NCBI GenBank assembly: GCA_041658245.1
Contig: JBBAAM010000016.1
Span: 1-64,000, forward strand
Source: Fen-1258 sp041658245
GTDB lineage: Bacteria; Bacteroidota; Ignavibacteria; Ignavibacteriales; Melioribacteraceae
Direction of reading: 5' to 3'
DNA length: 64,000 nt
Shown piece by piece: positions 26,124-35,498 of this stretch; positions within the stretch are counted from its first letter, which is position 1, and each line of letters starts with the position of its first letter. Both the position numbers and the translations under genes were made by a program. The notes under the pieces are model-generated. The model made no database searches. It was not told the DNA's origin and worked only from the letters and a program-made list of their open reading frames with translations.

Positions 26124-27431
26124 CTATTTAACCTCATCTAAATCATTTACAAACATTACTAAAGCCGCTGCAATTATCATAGAAGCTCCACCGATAAGTA
26201 ATGCATATATGGCTTCGTTATTAAAAAAATGTTTTACAAAGAATCCAAGAATAGCTGCAGCAGTAATTTGGGGAATTACAATAAAGAAATTAAAGATGCC
26301 CATATAAACACCCATCTTATCGGAAGGGATTGAACCTGCGAGTATTGCATAAGGCATTGCAAGAATTGATGACCATGCTAAACCAATTCCTAATTCAGAA
26401 ATAAGTAAAAGATTTGGATCCTTAATAACATAAAATGACGCAAGCCCTATTCCACCACAAATTAAACTAATCATGTGTACAGTTTTGCGGGAAGACCTTT
26501 TTGCAATCCATGGAAGAAGGAATGCGGTAAGAGCTGCAAATCCGTTATAGATCGCAAATAAAACACCAACCCAATTTGCTCCTTCATTAAATAATTCTGA
26601 AGAAGTATCTTTTGCGCCATATATGTGATGAGTAACGGCTGGTGTAGTGTAGATCCACATTGCAAAAAGTGCAAACCAAGAGAAAAATTGTACAACCGCT
26701 AGTTGGACCATTGTCTTCGGCATTCCAACAAAGGATCTAAATATTTCAGTAACTCCTTTTACTAAACCTTTACTTTGCAATTTGTTATGCTCAAACTTCT
26801 CTAGATTCTCGGGAGGGTATTCTTTAGTTCGGAAGATAGTCCAACCAACTGCTGATATAAAAGCAAACGCGCCTATATAAAAAGAATAGCGTACTGATGG
26901 TGGAATTTGTCCTGCTGGAGCGGTATTACTAATTCCGAGCCAATTGGTAAAAATATATGGCAAGACTGAGGCTATTATGGCACCGGTTCCAATAAAAAAA
27001 CTCTGAACTGCAAACCCGGTAGTTCTTTGATCTGAAGGAAGAAGATCTGCAACTAATGCGCGGAATGGTTCCATAGAAATATTAATTGATGCATCCATTA
27101 TCCATAACATGCCAGCTGCGATCCAAAGAGTAGGTGAATTAGGCATTATTAATAATGAAAGAGAAGCAAGTATAGCACCGATGAGAAAATATGGACGGCG
27201 TCTGCCTAATTTTCCCCAAGTTCTATCACTTAAATAACCTATGATTGGCTGAACAATTAATCCTGTTGCAGGAGCTGCGATCCATAAGATTGGTATTTGA
27301 TCTATACTCGCCCCCAAAGTTTCAAATATTCTGCTGACATTTGCATTTTGAAGGGCGAAGCCGAATTGTATTCCTAAAAACCCAAAACTCATATTCCAAA
27401 CTTGCCAGAAGTTTAATCGCACCTTTGCCAT
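26124..27431 (-). CDS. MFS transporter, SLC45/sucrose-symporter type
   Basis: 435 residues, about twelve helices. It shares with the carrier at 23921 the early YLSDRTWGKLGRRRPYFLIGA loop, the ASINISMEPFRALVADLLP block and the C-terminal AILAGSIPSDKMGVYMGIFNFF. Sugar/proton symport is the likely activity. It is convergent with the PPC-like gene and divergent from the isoprenoid operon at 27618, with 186 bases between the latter two. Substrate unknown. Confidence 0.85.
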   Translation of the reverse strand: MAKVRLNFWQVWNMSFGFLGIQFGFALQNANVSRIFETLGASIDQIPILWIAAPATGLIVQPIIGYLSDRTWGKLGRRRPYFLIGAILASLSLLIMPNSPTLWIAAGMLWIMDASINISMEPFRALVADLLPSDQRTTGFAVQSFFIGTGAIIASVLPYIFTNWLGISNTAPAGQIPPSVRYSFYIGAFAFISAVGWTIFRTKEYPPENLEKFEHNKLQSKGLVKGVTEIFRSFVGMPKTMVQLAVVQFFSWFALFAMWIYTTPAVTHHIYGAKDTSSELFNEGANWVGVLFAIYNGFAALTAFLLPWIAKRSSRKTVHMISLICGGIGLASFYVIKDPNLLLISELGIGLAWSSILAMPYAILAGSIPSDKMGVYMGIFNFFIVIPQITAAAILGFFVKHFFNNEAIYALLIGGASMIIAAALVMFVNDLDEVK

Positions 27432-27617
27432 AAAGTTACCTTTTGATTTAAGAATTATTTTAAAAGCAATTTAACCGATTGCGATATAAAAATCTTAGAA
27501 AAGAATTTAACAAAGCTTGTAAGAAATTTATTCCATACTGTTTAATGGCAAATCATCCAACGAAGATTCTCACCTAAAAAATATTTATTTTGTTCACGAA
27601 ATAAAAAAGTAATATTC

Positions 27618-28658
27618 ATGCTAGAAAGTAAGACATCAAAGCGGAAAAAAGATCACATAGAACTTTGTCTTACGGAGAATGTTGCATTCAAGACAAAGAC
27701 TAATGGTTTTGAGAACTATGAATTTGAACATTTTGCAATAACAGAAGTCGAATTTAATAAAATTGATTTATCAACTCATTTCTTAAAACATAAAATCAGC
27801 TATCCATTCTTAATTTCTTGTATGACAGGTGGGACAGAAGAAGCTGAAAGAATAAATGAAAAATTAGCAATAGTGGCTAATGAACTAAAAATTCCAATTG
27901 GTGTCGGCAGCCAAAGACAAGCTTTAGAAGATAAAAAGTATCACTCCACTTATAGAGTAGTTAGAAAAAATGCTGGAACTGTTCCTATCCTCGGAAATAT
28001 TGGCGCAGCTCAAGTTGCCAAATCAAAAAATCTAATTGAAGAAATACAAATCCTTATTGATCTTGTTGAAGCCGATGCAATGGTAATTCATGTTAACCCG
28101 CTTCAAGAATTATTGCAATCTGGAGGTGAACCGGATTTTAAGGGATTGATTAAAAATATTGAAAAGATTTGTTCTAAAATTAAAACTCCGGTTATAGTAA
28201 AAGAAGTTGGTTCGGGGATAAGTAAGCGGGCAGCCAAGAGACTTTTAGAAGCTGGTGTTAAAGGAATTGATGTTTCCGGTGCAGGTGGTACAAGTTGGGC
28301 TGCGGTGGAATTAATAAGAAGTAATAAAGCAGATAATTATTTTCAAGAATGGGGATTGCCAACATCATATTGTGTTAGAAAAGTTAAAGAACTAAAAAAG
28401 GATTTTAACTTTACGCTTATCTCATCCGGAGGAATTTCAAACGGAGTTGATATTGCAAAATCAATTGCTCTCGGTGCTGATCTTTCTGCATCTGCAAGAA
28501 TTATTTTACAAGAAGTTATGAAGAATGATATAAATGGTGTTGTAGAATTAATTCAATCTTGGTTCTCAACAGTAAAAAGAATTATGTATTTAACTGGAAG
28601 TAAGGATATTCAAAATTTTAAGAAAGTCGGATTAATAAGAAAAGAGGAATTGTATTGA
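27618..28658 (+). CDS. fni: Isopentenyl-diphosphate isomerase, type 2 (FMN)
   Basis: 346 residues. The enzyme interconverts IPP and DMAPP using reduced FMN and Mg2+. Visible motifs include SCMTGGTEEAERIN, GVGSQRQALED, MVIHVNPLQELLQSGG (substrate/metal site), VKEVGSGIS and VSGAGGTSWAAVE (flavin site). It opens a long, tightly packed operon and overlaps the prenyl synthase gene by a TTGA, which agrees with a joint role in making isoprenoid chains. Confidence 0.93.
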   Translation: MLESKTSKRKKDHIELCLTENVAFKTKTNGFENYEFEHFAITEVEFNKIDLSTHFLKHKISYPFLISCMTGGTEEAERINEKLAIVANELKIPIGVGSQRQALEDKKYHSTYRVVRKNAGTVPILGNIGAAQVAKSKNLIEEIQILIDLVEADAMVIHVNPLQELLQSGGEPDFKGLIKNIEKICSKIKTPVIVKEVGSGISKRAAKRLLEAGVKGIDVSGAGGTSWAAVELIRSNKADNYFQEWGLPTSYCVRKVKELKKDFNFTLISSGGISNGVDIAKSIALGADLSASARIILQEVMKNDINGVVELIQSWFSTVKRIMYLTGSKDIQNFKKVGLIRKEELY

Positions 28659-29647
28659 ATTCTAATTCCGGAAAATTTAAGAGAATCTATAATTCTGAGA
28701 TAGCAAAAGTTGACAATCAATTAGGACAACTTTTAAAAGGAAAAGAACCTAGATCTCTTTATGAACCTTGTTCTTATATTTTAAATGGAGGAGGTAAACG
28801 TCTTCGTCCGTTTCTTGTTCTTATTTCAGCGAGAGCTGTTGGCGGGAAATTTAAAGATGTATATAATGCAGCAATCGCAGTAGAAATACTTCACAACTTT
28901 ACTCTTGCACATGATGATATAATGGACAATTCTCCAATACGACGAGGAAGAAAAACTCTTCACAAAAAGTATGATGTTAATACCGCTATTCTGGCCGGCG
29001 ATAGTTTGATTGCACTTGCTTACGAGAGTCTTCTAAAAGATTGTAAGAATAATGTTAAAGGAATTGTTTCAGCATTTACACATGGAGTAATTGAAGTTTG
29101 TGAAGGGCAGAGTCTCGATAAAGATTTTGAACTACGACAAAACGTTTCTATATCTGAATACCAAAGAATGATCTATAAGAAAACTGCAGCGTTAGCTGAA
29201 ATGTGCTGTTCAATCGGTGCACTACTTTGCAGTGCTTCGGCAAAAGAAATTAAAGCAGTTTCAAATTATGGAAAAAATCTCGGCATGGCTTTTCAAATAC
29301 AAGATGATCTGCTTGATATTGTCGGTGAAGAAAATCAAATTGGGAAAACAATTGGTAGCGATTTAGTAGAAGGGAAAAAGACGTATTTATTTTTACGTGC
29401 ATTTGAAAAATCTAATGTTAAAGATCGGGCTGAACTTATCAAAGTTATAAAGCAAAAGGGAATTTCACGAAGTGAAATTCATAAGTATAGTAAGCTCTAT
29501 CTGAAATTAGGAGTTATTAAAGATGCAGAGCACGAGATTATGAAATACACTAAATTAGCATTAAAGAATTTATCATCATTAAAAGATGGAGAAGGGAAAA
29601 ATTTAATGATCTGGTTAGCTAATGCTCTTATTACAAGGAACAAATGA
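28655..29647 (+). CDS. Polyprenyl diphosphate synthase (FPP/GGPP type)
   Basis: 330 residues, all-helical prenyltransferase. The first aspartate-rich motif is DDIMD at 87-91, without the two-residue insertion of E. coli IspA. The second is DDLLD at 217-221. It condenses IPP with allylic diphosphates; product length cannot be fixed from the motif, though short chains (C15/C20) are usual for this Bacteroidota-type group. The TTG start overlaps the fni stop (TTGA), with AGAGGA eight bases upstream. It overlaps ptsH by an ATGA. Confidence 0.9.
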   Translation: MNSNSGKFKRIYNSEIAKVDNQLGQLLKGKEPRSLYEPCSYILNGGGKRLRPFLVLISARAVGGKFKDVYNAAIAVEILHNFTLAHDDIMDNSPIRRGRKTLHKKYDVNTAILAGDSLIALAYESLLKDCKNNVKGIVSAFTHGVIEVCEGQSLDKDFELRQNVSISEYQRMIYKKTAALAEMCCSIGALLCSASAKEIKAVSNYGKNLGMAFQIQDDLLDIVGEENQIGKTIGSDLVEGKKTYLFLRAFEKSNVKDRAELIKVIKQKGISRSEIHKYSKLYLKLGVIKDAEHEIMKYTKLALKNLSSLKDGEGKNLMIWLANALITRNK

Positions 29648-29910
29648 TCGAACATAAAATTAGAATCATAAATAATGCCGGTTTACATACCCGTCCGGCT
29701 GCGACAATTGTAAAATTAGCATCAAAGTACAAATGCGATTTTTTCCTGAATAAAGACGGTCTTCACATTAACGGAAAAAGTATAATTGGTGTTATGACTC
29801 TTGCTGCCGAAAAAGGATCTGAAATTGTTCTGATCTTTAACGGGGAAGATGAAGAGCATGCTTCTAAGGAAATAGTAGATTATTTTAACAGAGGATTTGA
29901 CGAGTTATAA
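29644..29910 (+). CDS. ptsH: Phosphocarrier protein HPr
   Basis: 88 residues. His15 in NNAGLHTRPAA is the phosphorylation site from enzyme I. Ser46 in INGKSIIGVM is the position phosphorylated by HPr kinase in organisms that have one. It is coupled by an ATGA to the prenyl synthase gene and followed immediately by ptsI. No sugar-specific EII is encoded in the window, so these proteins may act as a regulatory relay rather than in sugar uptake. Confidence 0.93.
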   Translation: MIEHKIRIINNAGLHTRPAATIVKLASKYKCDFFLNKDGLHINGKSIIGVMTLAAEKGSEIVLIFNGEDEEHASKEIVDYFNRGFDEL

Positions 29911-29911
29911 T

Positions 29912-31660
29912 ATGAAATCTGAATCAGAAAATATTTTAAAAGGAATTGCCGCCGCACCGGGTATAGCTATATCGAAAGCATTTCTTTACTCAAAAGAAAA
30001 AGAAGATATTGTTAATGAGTCAATCACAGATGTAAATGAAGCTCTGCAAAATCTTGAAACAGCTTTGCAGCAATCCAAAAAAGAATTAAGAAAAATATTT
30101 TCTCTTGCCGTTGATAAACTCGGCGAGAAGAGAGCCGCAATATTCGAGGCTCAAATTATGATTCTTGACGATCCGATTCTTGTAGCAACTATTCAAAATA
30201 GAATAAGAAATGAAAAACGCGTTCCGGAATACATTGTTAATGATGAAATTTCTAAATACACCGATCTTATGAACCTCTCTCATGAATCTTATATGAAAGA
30301 GCGTTCTCATGATATTGATGATATAAAAAATAGAATTATTAGAAATCTCAAAAAGAAAAAATGGAAATCCAGAATTACTAATGATGTTGTTGTAATTACT
30401 ACAACTGTTACTCCATCTGATACTGTTTTATTCTCACGTGTTAATGTTAAAGGTTATGTAACAGATTTTGGAGGTTTAACTTCTCATGCTGCAATTGTTG
30501 CAAGATCATTAAACATTCCGGCGGTTGTTGGTCTGCATGATGCAACTAATAGGATTAAAGAAAATGATGTAATAATTATTGATGGATACAAAGGCGAAGT
30601 AATTATTAATCCTATCGATAAACAGCTTCAACTCTATCAGAAGAAAATTGAAAGACTTACAAGAGAAGATCATGAATTACTAAAACTACGCGATTTATCT
30701 GCAACAACTTTAGACGGGAAAGAGATCCAACTGTTGGCAAATCTTGATCTCATGGAAGAGATGGAATTTATTGTTCAGAACGGAGCAAAAGGAATTGGAC
30801 TTGTTCGAACTGAACAATTGTTTGAAGTCTATGAAACATTCCCCGATGAAGAAGAACAATTTATTGTTTATAAAAATATTGCCGAGAGAATATATCCTGA
30901 GGCAGTAACAATCCGTGCATTCGATATCGGCGGAGATAAAGTTTTGCCTGTAGATCTAAAAGAACCAAATCCGTTTTTGGGCTGGAGAGGAATTCGTTTG
31001 TTGTTGGATAATCCTCAACTTTTCAAATCTCAAATACGTGCAGTCTTAAGAGCAAGTACACATAAAAATATAAAATTTATGCTTCCGATGATTTCTTCAC
31101 TAAATGAAGTACGGGCTTCAAAAGAAATTATTGATCAATGTAAATCCGAATTAAAAAAAGAAGTGAAGCAATTCGATAAGCATATGAGTGTTGGAATCAT
31201 GATCGAGATTCCATCCGCAGCAATGATGATGAAAGATTTTGCTGATGAAGTTGATTTTGCAAGTATTGGTACAAATGATTTAATCCAATATTTACTTGCT
31301 GTAGATAGAGGGAACGATATTGTTTCAAATATCTATCAAGAATTTCATCCTGCTGTAGTTAGAACACTTTACCACATAATTAATAATGGTAAAAAAACAA
31401 AAACGCCGGTTAGTATGTGCGGTGAAATGGCAGCCGATCCGTTTGCCGTTCCGTTATTAATCGGACTGGGATTGGAATCGTTAAGTGTTTCAGCTTCTGC
31501 TATTCCTCATATAAAAAAAATAATTAGAAGCATTGATCTGAAAGAGGTAGAGCTTTTGGCAAATAAATGTTTAGAGTTCAAGACTGAAAAAGAAATTAAC
31601 GATTCAATTCATGAGTATTATCACAGAAAAATAAAAAACCAAATAATAAATCTTTACTGA
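29912..31660 (+). CDS. ptsI: PTS enzyme I (phosphoenolpyruvate-protein phosphotransferase)
   Basis: About 582 residues from the ATG at 29912; a TTG five codons earlier overlaps ptsH but is less well placed. It transfers phosphate from PEP to HPr. The swivelling domain holds the active His (192) in GGLTSHAAIVARSL. The PEP-binding barrel contains LVRTEQLFEVYETFPDEEEQF, RAFDIGGDK, IGTNDLIQY and the proton-donor region PVSMCGEMA. Length is normal. It forms a unit with ptsH and is nine bases from the PGI/PMI gene. Confidence 0.94.
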   Translation: MKSESENILKGIAAAPGIAISKAFLYSKEKEDIVNESITDVNEALQNLETALQQSKKELRKIFSLAVDKLGEKRAAIFEAQIMILDDPILVATIQNRIRNEKRVPEYIVNDEISKYTDLMNLSHESYMKERSHDIDDIKNRIIRNLKKKKWKSRITNDVVVITTTVTPSDTVLFSRVNVKGYVTDFGGLTSHAAIVARSLNIPAVVGLHDATNRIKENDVIIIDGYKGEVIINPIDKQLQLYQKKIERLTREDHELLKLRDLSATTLDGKEIQLLANLDLMEEMEFIVQNGAKGIGLVRTEQLFEVYETFPDEEEQFIVYKNIAERIYPEAVTIRAFDIGGDKVLPVDLKEPNPFLGWRGIRLLLDNPQLFKSQIRAVLRASTHKNIKFMLPMISSLNEVRASKEIIDQCKSELKKEVKQFDKHMSVGIMIEIPSAAMMMKDFADEVDFASIGTNDLIQYLLAVDRGNDIVSNIYQEFHPAVVRTLYHIINNGKKTKTPVSMCGEMAADPFAVPLLIGLGLESLSVSASAIPHIKKIIRSIDLKEVELLANKCLEFKTEKEINDSIHEYYHRKIKNQIINLY

Positions 31661-31668
31661 GGATTAAA

Positions 31669-32697
31669 ATGAATTTACAAGAAATGATTTCGAATTATGA
31701 TGTCCATAATCAATTCAAAGTATTAACTGATTCTTATGAACAGGTGGAATACGCATGGAATAATAAATTTAGTGTATCATCAATTAAAACATCTAAAATC
31801 AAAAACATTATTCTAACAGGTCTCGGCGGATCTGCAATCGGCGGTGATCTTCTGCAAAATTATTTACGTACGGAATTGAAATATCCTTACACCGTAAATA
31901 GAAATTATGAACTACCACCTTATGCAAATGAAAATACTTTAGTAATTGCTTCTTCTTATTCCGGGAATACAGAAGAAACAATCTCAGCATTAAATCAAGC
32001 GATAAAAAAGAAATGCCAAATTGTTTGTGTATCAACCGGCGGTAAGATTGAAGAGATTGCGATGAAAAAGAAGATACCATTTGCAAAACTTCTAAAAGGT
32101 TATCAGCCAAGGTTCGCTCTCTGGATAAATTTTTTTACATTGCTTAAGACTATCCATTCATTGAAATTAGTTCCCAGTCAAACAAAGAATGTTAAACAAA
32201 CAATTGAGTTATTAAAAAGAAAAGGTGTAGAATATTCGAAAGAGACTAACGCTGCACTGAATTTAGCCGAACAGATGCTGGGATTTATTCCATTGATTTA
32301 CGCAGTTAGCGATTATACATCAGTTGTTGGAACAAGAATAAAAGGGCAGTTTAATGAGAATGCAAAACATCATGCTTTCTTTGGATATTTACCTGAACTT
32401 GATCACAATGAAATTTTGGGATGGGAAGGATATAAATCAACAATGAATTTAAAGCTCATCAATATTCTTGATGAAGATTATCATCCGCAAGTGAAGAAAC
32501 GATATGATCTAACTTCCGAAATGGTTAGAAAAGCCGGAGCGGAAGTTATTGATCTTTCAAGCAGCGAAGCGAACGTAAAACTAAGATTGGTAGATCTAAT
32601 TTATTTAGGTGATTGGGCAACATTTTATCATGCTGTATTACGCGGATTTGATCCGACAAGTATTGATAGTATAAATTATTTAAAGGCTCATCTTTGA
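31669..32697 (+). CDS. Bifunctional phosphoglucose/phosphomannose isomerase
   Basis: 342 residues, two SIS sugar-isomerase domains. The N-terminal one shows TGLGGSAIGGDLL and IASSYSGNTEETISAL, the phosphate-binding signatures of the PGI/PMI family first described in archaea. The C-terminal part has FNENAKHHAF and LPELDHNEILGWE with likely catalytic Glu and His. It interconverts glucose-6-P, fructose-6-P and mannose-6-P, which places central sugar metabolism next to the PTS relay. RBS GAGGA precedes the ATG. Confidence 0.9.
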   Translation: MNLQEMISNYDVHNQFKVLTDSYEQVEYAWNNKFSVSSIKTSKIKNIILTGLGGSAIGGDLLQNYLRTELKYPYTVNRNYELPPYANENTLVIASSYSGNTEETISALNQAIKKKCQIVCVSTGGKIEEIAMKKKIPFAKLLKGYQPRFALWINFFTLLKTIHSLKLVPSQTKNVKQTIELLKRKGVEYSKETNAALNLAEQMLGFIPLIYAVSDYTSVVGTRIKGQFNENAKHHAFFGYLPELDHNEILGWEGYKSTMNLKLINILDEDYHPQVKKRYDLTSEMVRKAGAEVIDLSSSEANVKLRLVDLIYLGDWATFYHAVLRGFDPTSIDSINYLKAHL

Positions 32698-35498
32698 TAA
32701 AAAATTGGCGGATATATTTACTCATTATATTTTTAACTTCTCAAATTATTTCCGCCCAATTTTACTTCTTCGGACGCAACAAAGTTCAATACGAGAAATT
32801 TAATTGGAAAGTCCTTAAGACCGAGCACTTCAATATTTATTACTATGATGACTTTACAGAAATTGCCGAGATCGGTGCTAAGTTTGCCGAAGAAGCATTC
32901 GAATCTCATAAAGTAAAATTCAATCACTACGTAACAAATAAAATTCCTCTCATATTTTATAATACTCATACGCATTTTCAGCAGACAAATATCTCTCCCG
33001 GATTTATTCCGGAAGGTATCGGCGGCTTTTTTGAATTTATGAAAGGAAGAGTTGTTATTCCTTATCTAGGAAATCTTGCACAATTTAAACATGTGATCAG
33101 ACATGAACTTGTACATGTTTTTATGACAAATAAAATTTATAATGTTTTGAACGATCACAGAATCAGCACAGATAAAATGCCGCCGCTTTGGTTTGTAGAA
33201 GGTTTAGCAGAATATTGGTCGTCCGATTGGGATACACAATCCGAAATGGTAATGCGTGATGCCGTTCTAAATGGCAATTTTATTCCTCTTGTTGATTTAG
33301 AATATCTTGCCGGATATTTAATGTATAAAGAAGGACAAAAATTTTTAGAATTTGTTGGAAAGAATTATGGTGAAGATAAAATCCTTGCCATATTAGAAAA
33401 CTTTTGGAGATTCAATAAATTCACAGACCTCTTAGAATTTGTAACCGGTGAAAAAATAAATGATCTTGATAATAAATGGACTTACCAATTAAGACAAAAA
33501 TATTTTCCTCTTTACAAAGAAAATTATCCTCATTTCATACAAGCAAAAAAAATCACCAATGCCGGTTTCAATTTTGCGCCAAGATTTTATCAGAACGGTA
33601 ATAAAAAAGAAATTTATTTTATCGGTAATCATGCCGGTTACACTTCAGTTATGAAGATGGGTTATAAACCGGATAGCAATGATTATGCCGAACCAGAAGT
33701 TTTAATTGAAGGCGAACGTGATGCAATTTTTGAAGCATTTCATCTTTTAGAAAATACTTTTTCAGTTTCTTCAAACGGATTACTTGCTTTCATTACAAGA
33801 AGTCAAGCTACGGATGTTCTGCATGTTTATTCAATCAAGGATGAAGAAGTAATTAATACTCTTCAGTTTGACGGATTGATCAGAATAAAAGCCCCTAGTT
33901 TTTCTGGGGATGGTAATCAGATCGTTTTTGCAGCGACCGATACAAAAGGTTTTAGTGATTTATTTATTTATGATCTTAATACAAAACAACTAACTCGTTT
34001 AACTAATGATTATTACGAAGATATTGATCCTACATTTAATAAAGACGGAAGTAAAATAATATTTTCATCAGATCGAACTGACGGGCTTTTTAAACAAAAG
34101 TATAATCTGTTTGAATACGATTTGACTACACATGAAATATCCTACCTGACAAATGTTAACGCAAATATTTCTACTCCGCATTTCTCACCGGATTTTTCAG
34201 AGCTCTACTTTACGAGCGATTATGATGGAACTTATAATATTTGGAAAATCCCCGTTAACGATGATAGAGCAAACGGAATGACACAAGTAACAAAGTTCAT
34301 TACAAGTGTTTATGATTTTTCTTTTGTAGATAAGAATACTCTTGTTACCTCAGGGTTCGAAAATTTTTCTTTTCAGTTTTACTCACTTGATCTAACAAAA
34401 ATACAATACGAAAAATACGTAGCATTTAATTTTGATAATTTAGGAACGATGTGGACCTCTGATAGGATCAAACTAACTGCCGAGTATGACCGCCTTAAAT
34501 ATGAGAAAGAATACAATTTAGATTATGCAGTTAGTCAATTAGTAACTGATCCGGTTTACGGAACTCGCGGTGGTGCATTATTAAGTTTAAGCGATCTCTT
34601 AGGCGATGAACAATATGTATTTTATATTTCTAATACAGCAGAAGTACAAAGTGAGATTCTGAAAAATTTTAATTTATCTCTCGCTCGTGTTAGTTTAAAA
34701 GATCGGACAAATTACGGCTTTGGAATATTCAACTATTCGGGAAGGCGGTACGATATTAGAGAAACAGAGGCATATTTTTACGAAAGAGTTTTCGGCGGTT
34801 ACATTTCTCTTATTTATCCATTCTCTTCATTCCAGCGCCTTGAAGCTGAAATGGATATTGCAAATTCCGATAAAGAATTATTCGGAAGTTTCATTACTAG
34901 AAAATCTCTTTTAGTAACTAATACAATTTCATTTGTTCATGATAATGCAATTTGGGTTGTAACTGGTCCGGTTGACGGTTCGCGATTTAGATTTTTACTT
35001 GGCTACACCAGCGATGTGAAATACAGTAATGTAAACTACTATTCCATTATTGCTGATTATAGAAAATATTTCCGTTTAGGTTTAAGAAGCAGCTTAGCAG
35101 CAAGAGCTGCAATTTTTATTAATGATGGTAAAGAAGCAAGAAGGTATTTTGCGGGCGGAAGTTGGGACCTGCGCGGTTGGGATCGCTGGTCTATACGCGG
35201 CGAAAAAATGTGGTTATCATCCTTAGAATTAAGATTTCCTCTTGTTGATCAATTCACGATTAACTTTCCATTCTTTGGTTTATCTTTTTTCCAGATCAGG
35301 GGAGCGGCATTTATTGATGCAGGTGCTGCATGGGATAAAGATTACAGAGAAACAATAGGAAGCATCGGCGCTGGTATTAGAATAAACATATTCAATGCCT
35401 TTGCTTTAAGGTATGATATTGGCAAAAAAATAGAAAAAGATTTTACTGAATTACAACCGGGTTTATTTTATCAATTTTTCTTCGGATGGGATTTTTGA
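32694..35498 (+). CDS. Peptidase MA-like metalloprotease / beta-propeller / Omp85-like barrel fusion
   Basis: 934 residues. The TTG start overlaps the previous stop (TTGA). The signal peptide is LIIFLTSQIISAQ. A gluzincin domain (about 35-270) has HELVH at 137-141 and WFVEGLAEYWS with Glu169/Glu173 as candidates for the third zinc ligand. Next come TolB/WD40-like propeller blades (about 290-560; FSGDGNQIVFAATDTKG, FNKDGSKIIFSSDRTDG). The C-terminal third looks like an Omp85/surface-antigen barrel, including RGWDRWSIRGEKMW and LELRFPLVD, and ends in FFGWDF. I infer an outer-membrane protein carrying a periplasmic protease and propeller. Substrate and direction of action are unknown. Confidence 0.78.
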   Translation: MIKNWRIYLLIIFLTSQIISAQFYFFGRNKVQYEKFNWKVLKTEHFNIYYYDDFTEIAEIGAKFAEEAFESHKVKFNHYVTNKIPLIFYNTHTHFQQTNISPGFIPEGIGGFFEFMKGRVVIPYLGNLAQFKHVIRHELVHVFMTNKIYNVLNDHRISTDKMPPLWFVEGLAEYWSSDWDTQSEMVMRDAVLNGNFIPLVDLEYLAGYLMYKEGQKFLEFVGKNYGEDKILAILENFWRFNKFTDLLEFVTGEKINDLDNKWTYQLRQKYFPLYKENYPHFIQAKKITNAGFNFAPRFYQNGNKKEIYFIGNHAGYTSVMKMGYKPDSNDYAEPEVLIEGERDAIFEAFHLLENTFSVSSNGLLAFITRSQATDVLHVYSIKDEEVINTLQFDGLIRIKAPSFSGDGNQIVFAATDTKGFSDLFIYDLNTKQLTRLTNDYYEDIDPTFNKDGSKIIFSSDRTDGLFKQKYNLFEYDLTTHEISYLTNVNANISTPHFSPDFSELYFTSDYDGTYNIWKIPVNDDRANGMTQVTKFITSVYDFSFVDKNTLVTSGFENFSFQFYSLDLTKIQYEKYVAFNFDNLGTMWTSDRIKLTAEYDRLKYEKEYNLDYAVSQLVTDPVYGTRGGALLSLSDLLGDEQYVFYISNTAEVQSEILKNFNLSLARVSLKDRTNYGFGIFNYSGRRYDIRETEAYFYERVFGGYISLIYPFSSFQRLEAEMDIANSDKELFGSFITRKSLLVTNTISFVHDNAIWVVTGPVDGSRFRFLLGYTSDVKYSNVNYYSIIADYRKYFRLGLRSSLAARAAIFINDGKEARRYFAGGSWDLRGWDRWSIRGEKMWLSSLELRFPLVDQFTINFPFFGLSFFQIRGAAFIDAGAAWDKDYRETIGSIGAGIRINIFNAFALRYDIGKKIEKDFTELQPGLFYQFFFGWDF

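Noticed and set aside
29897..29911. TTG start for ptsI overlapping ptsH
   Set aside because: The nearest Shine-Dalgarno-like GAGG lies only about two bases before the TTG; the ATG at 29912 fits enzyme I N-termini better.
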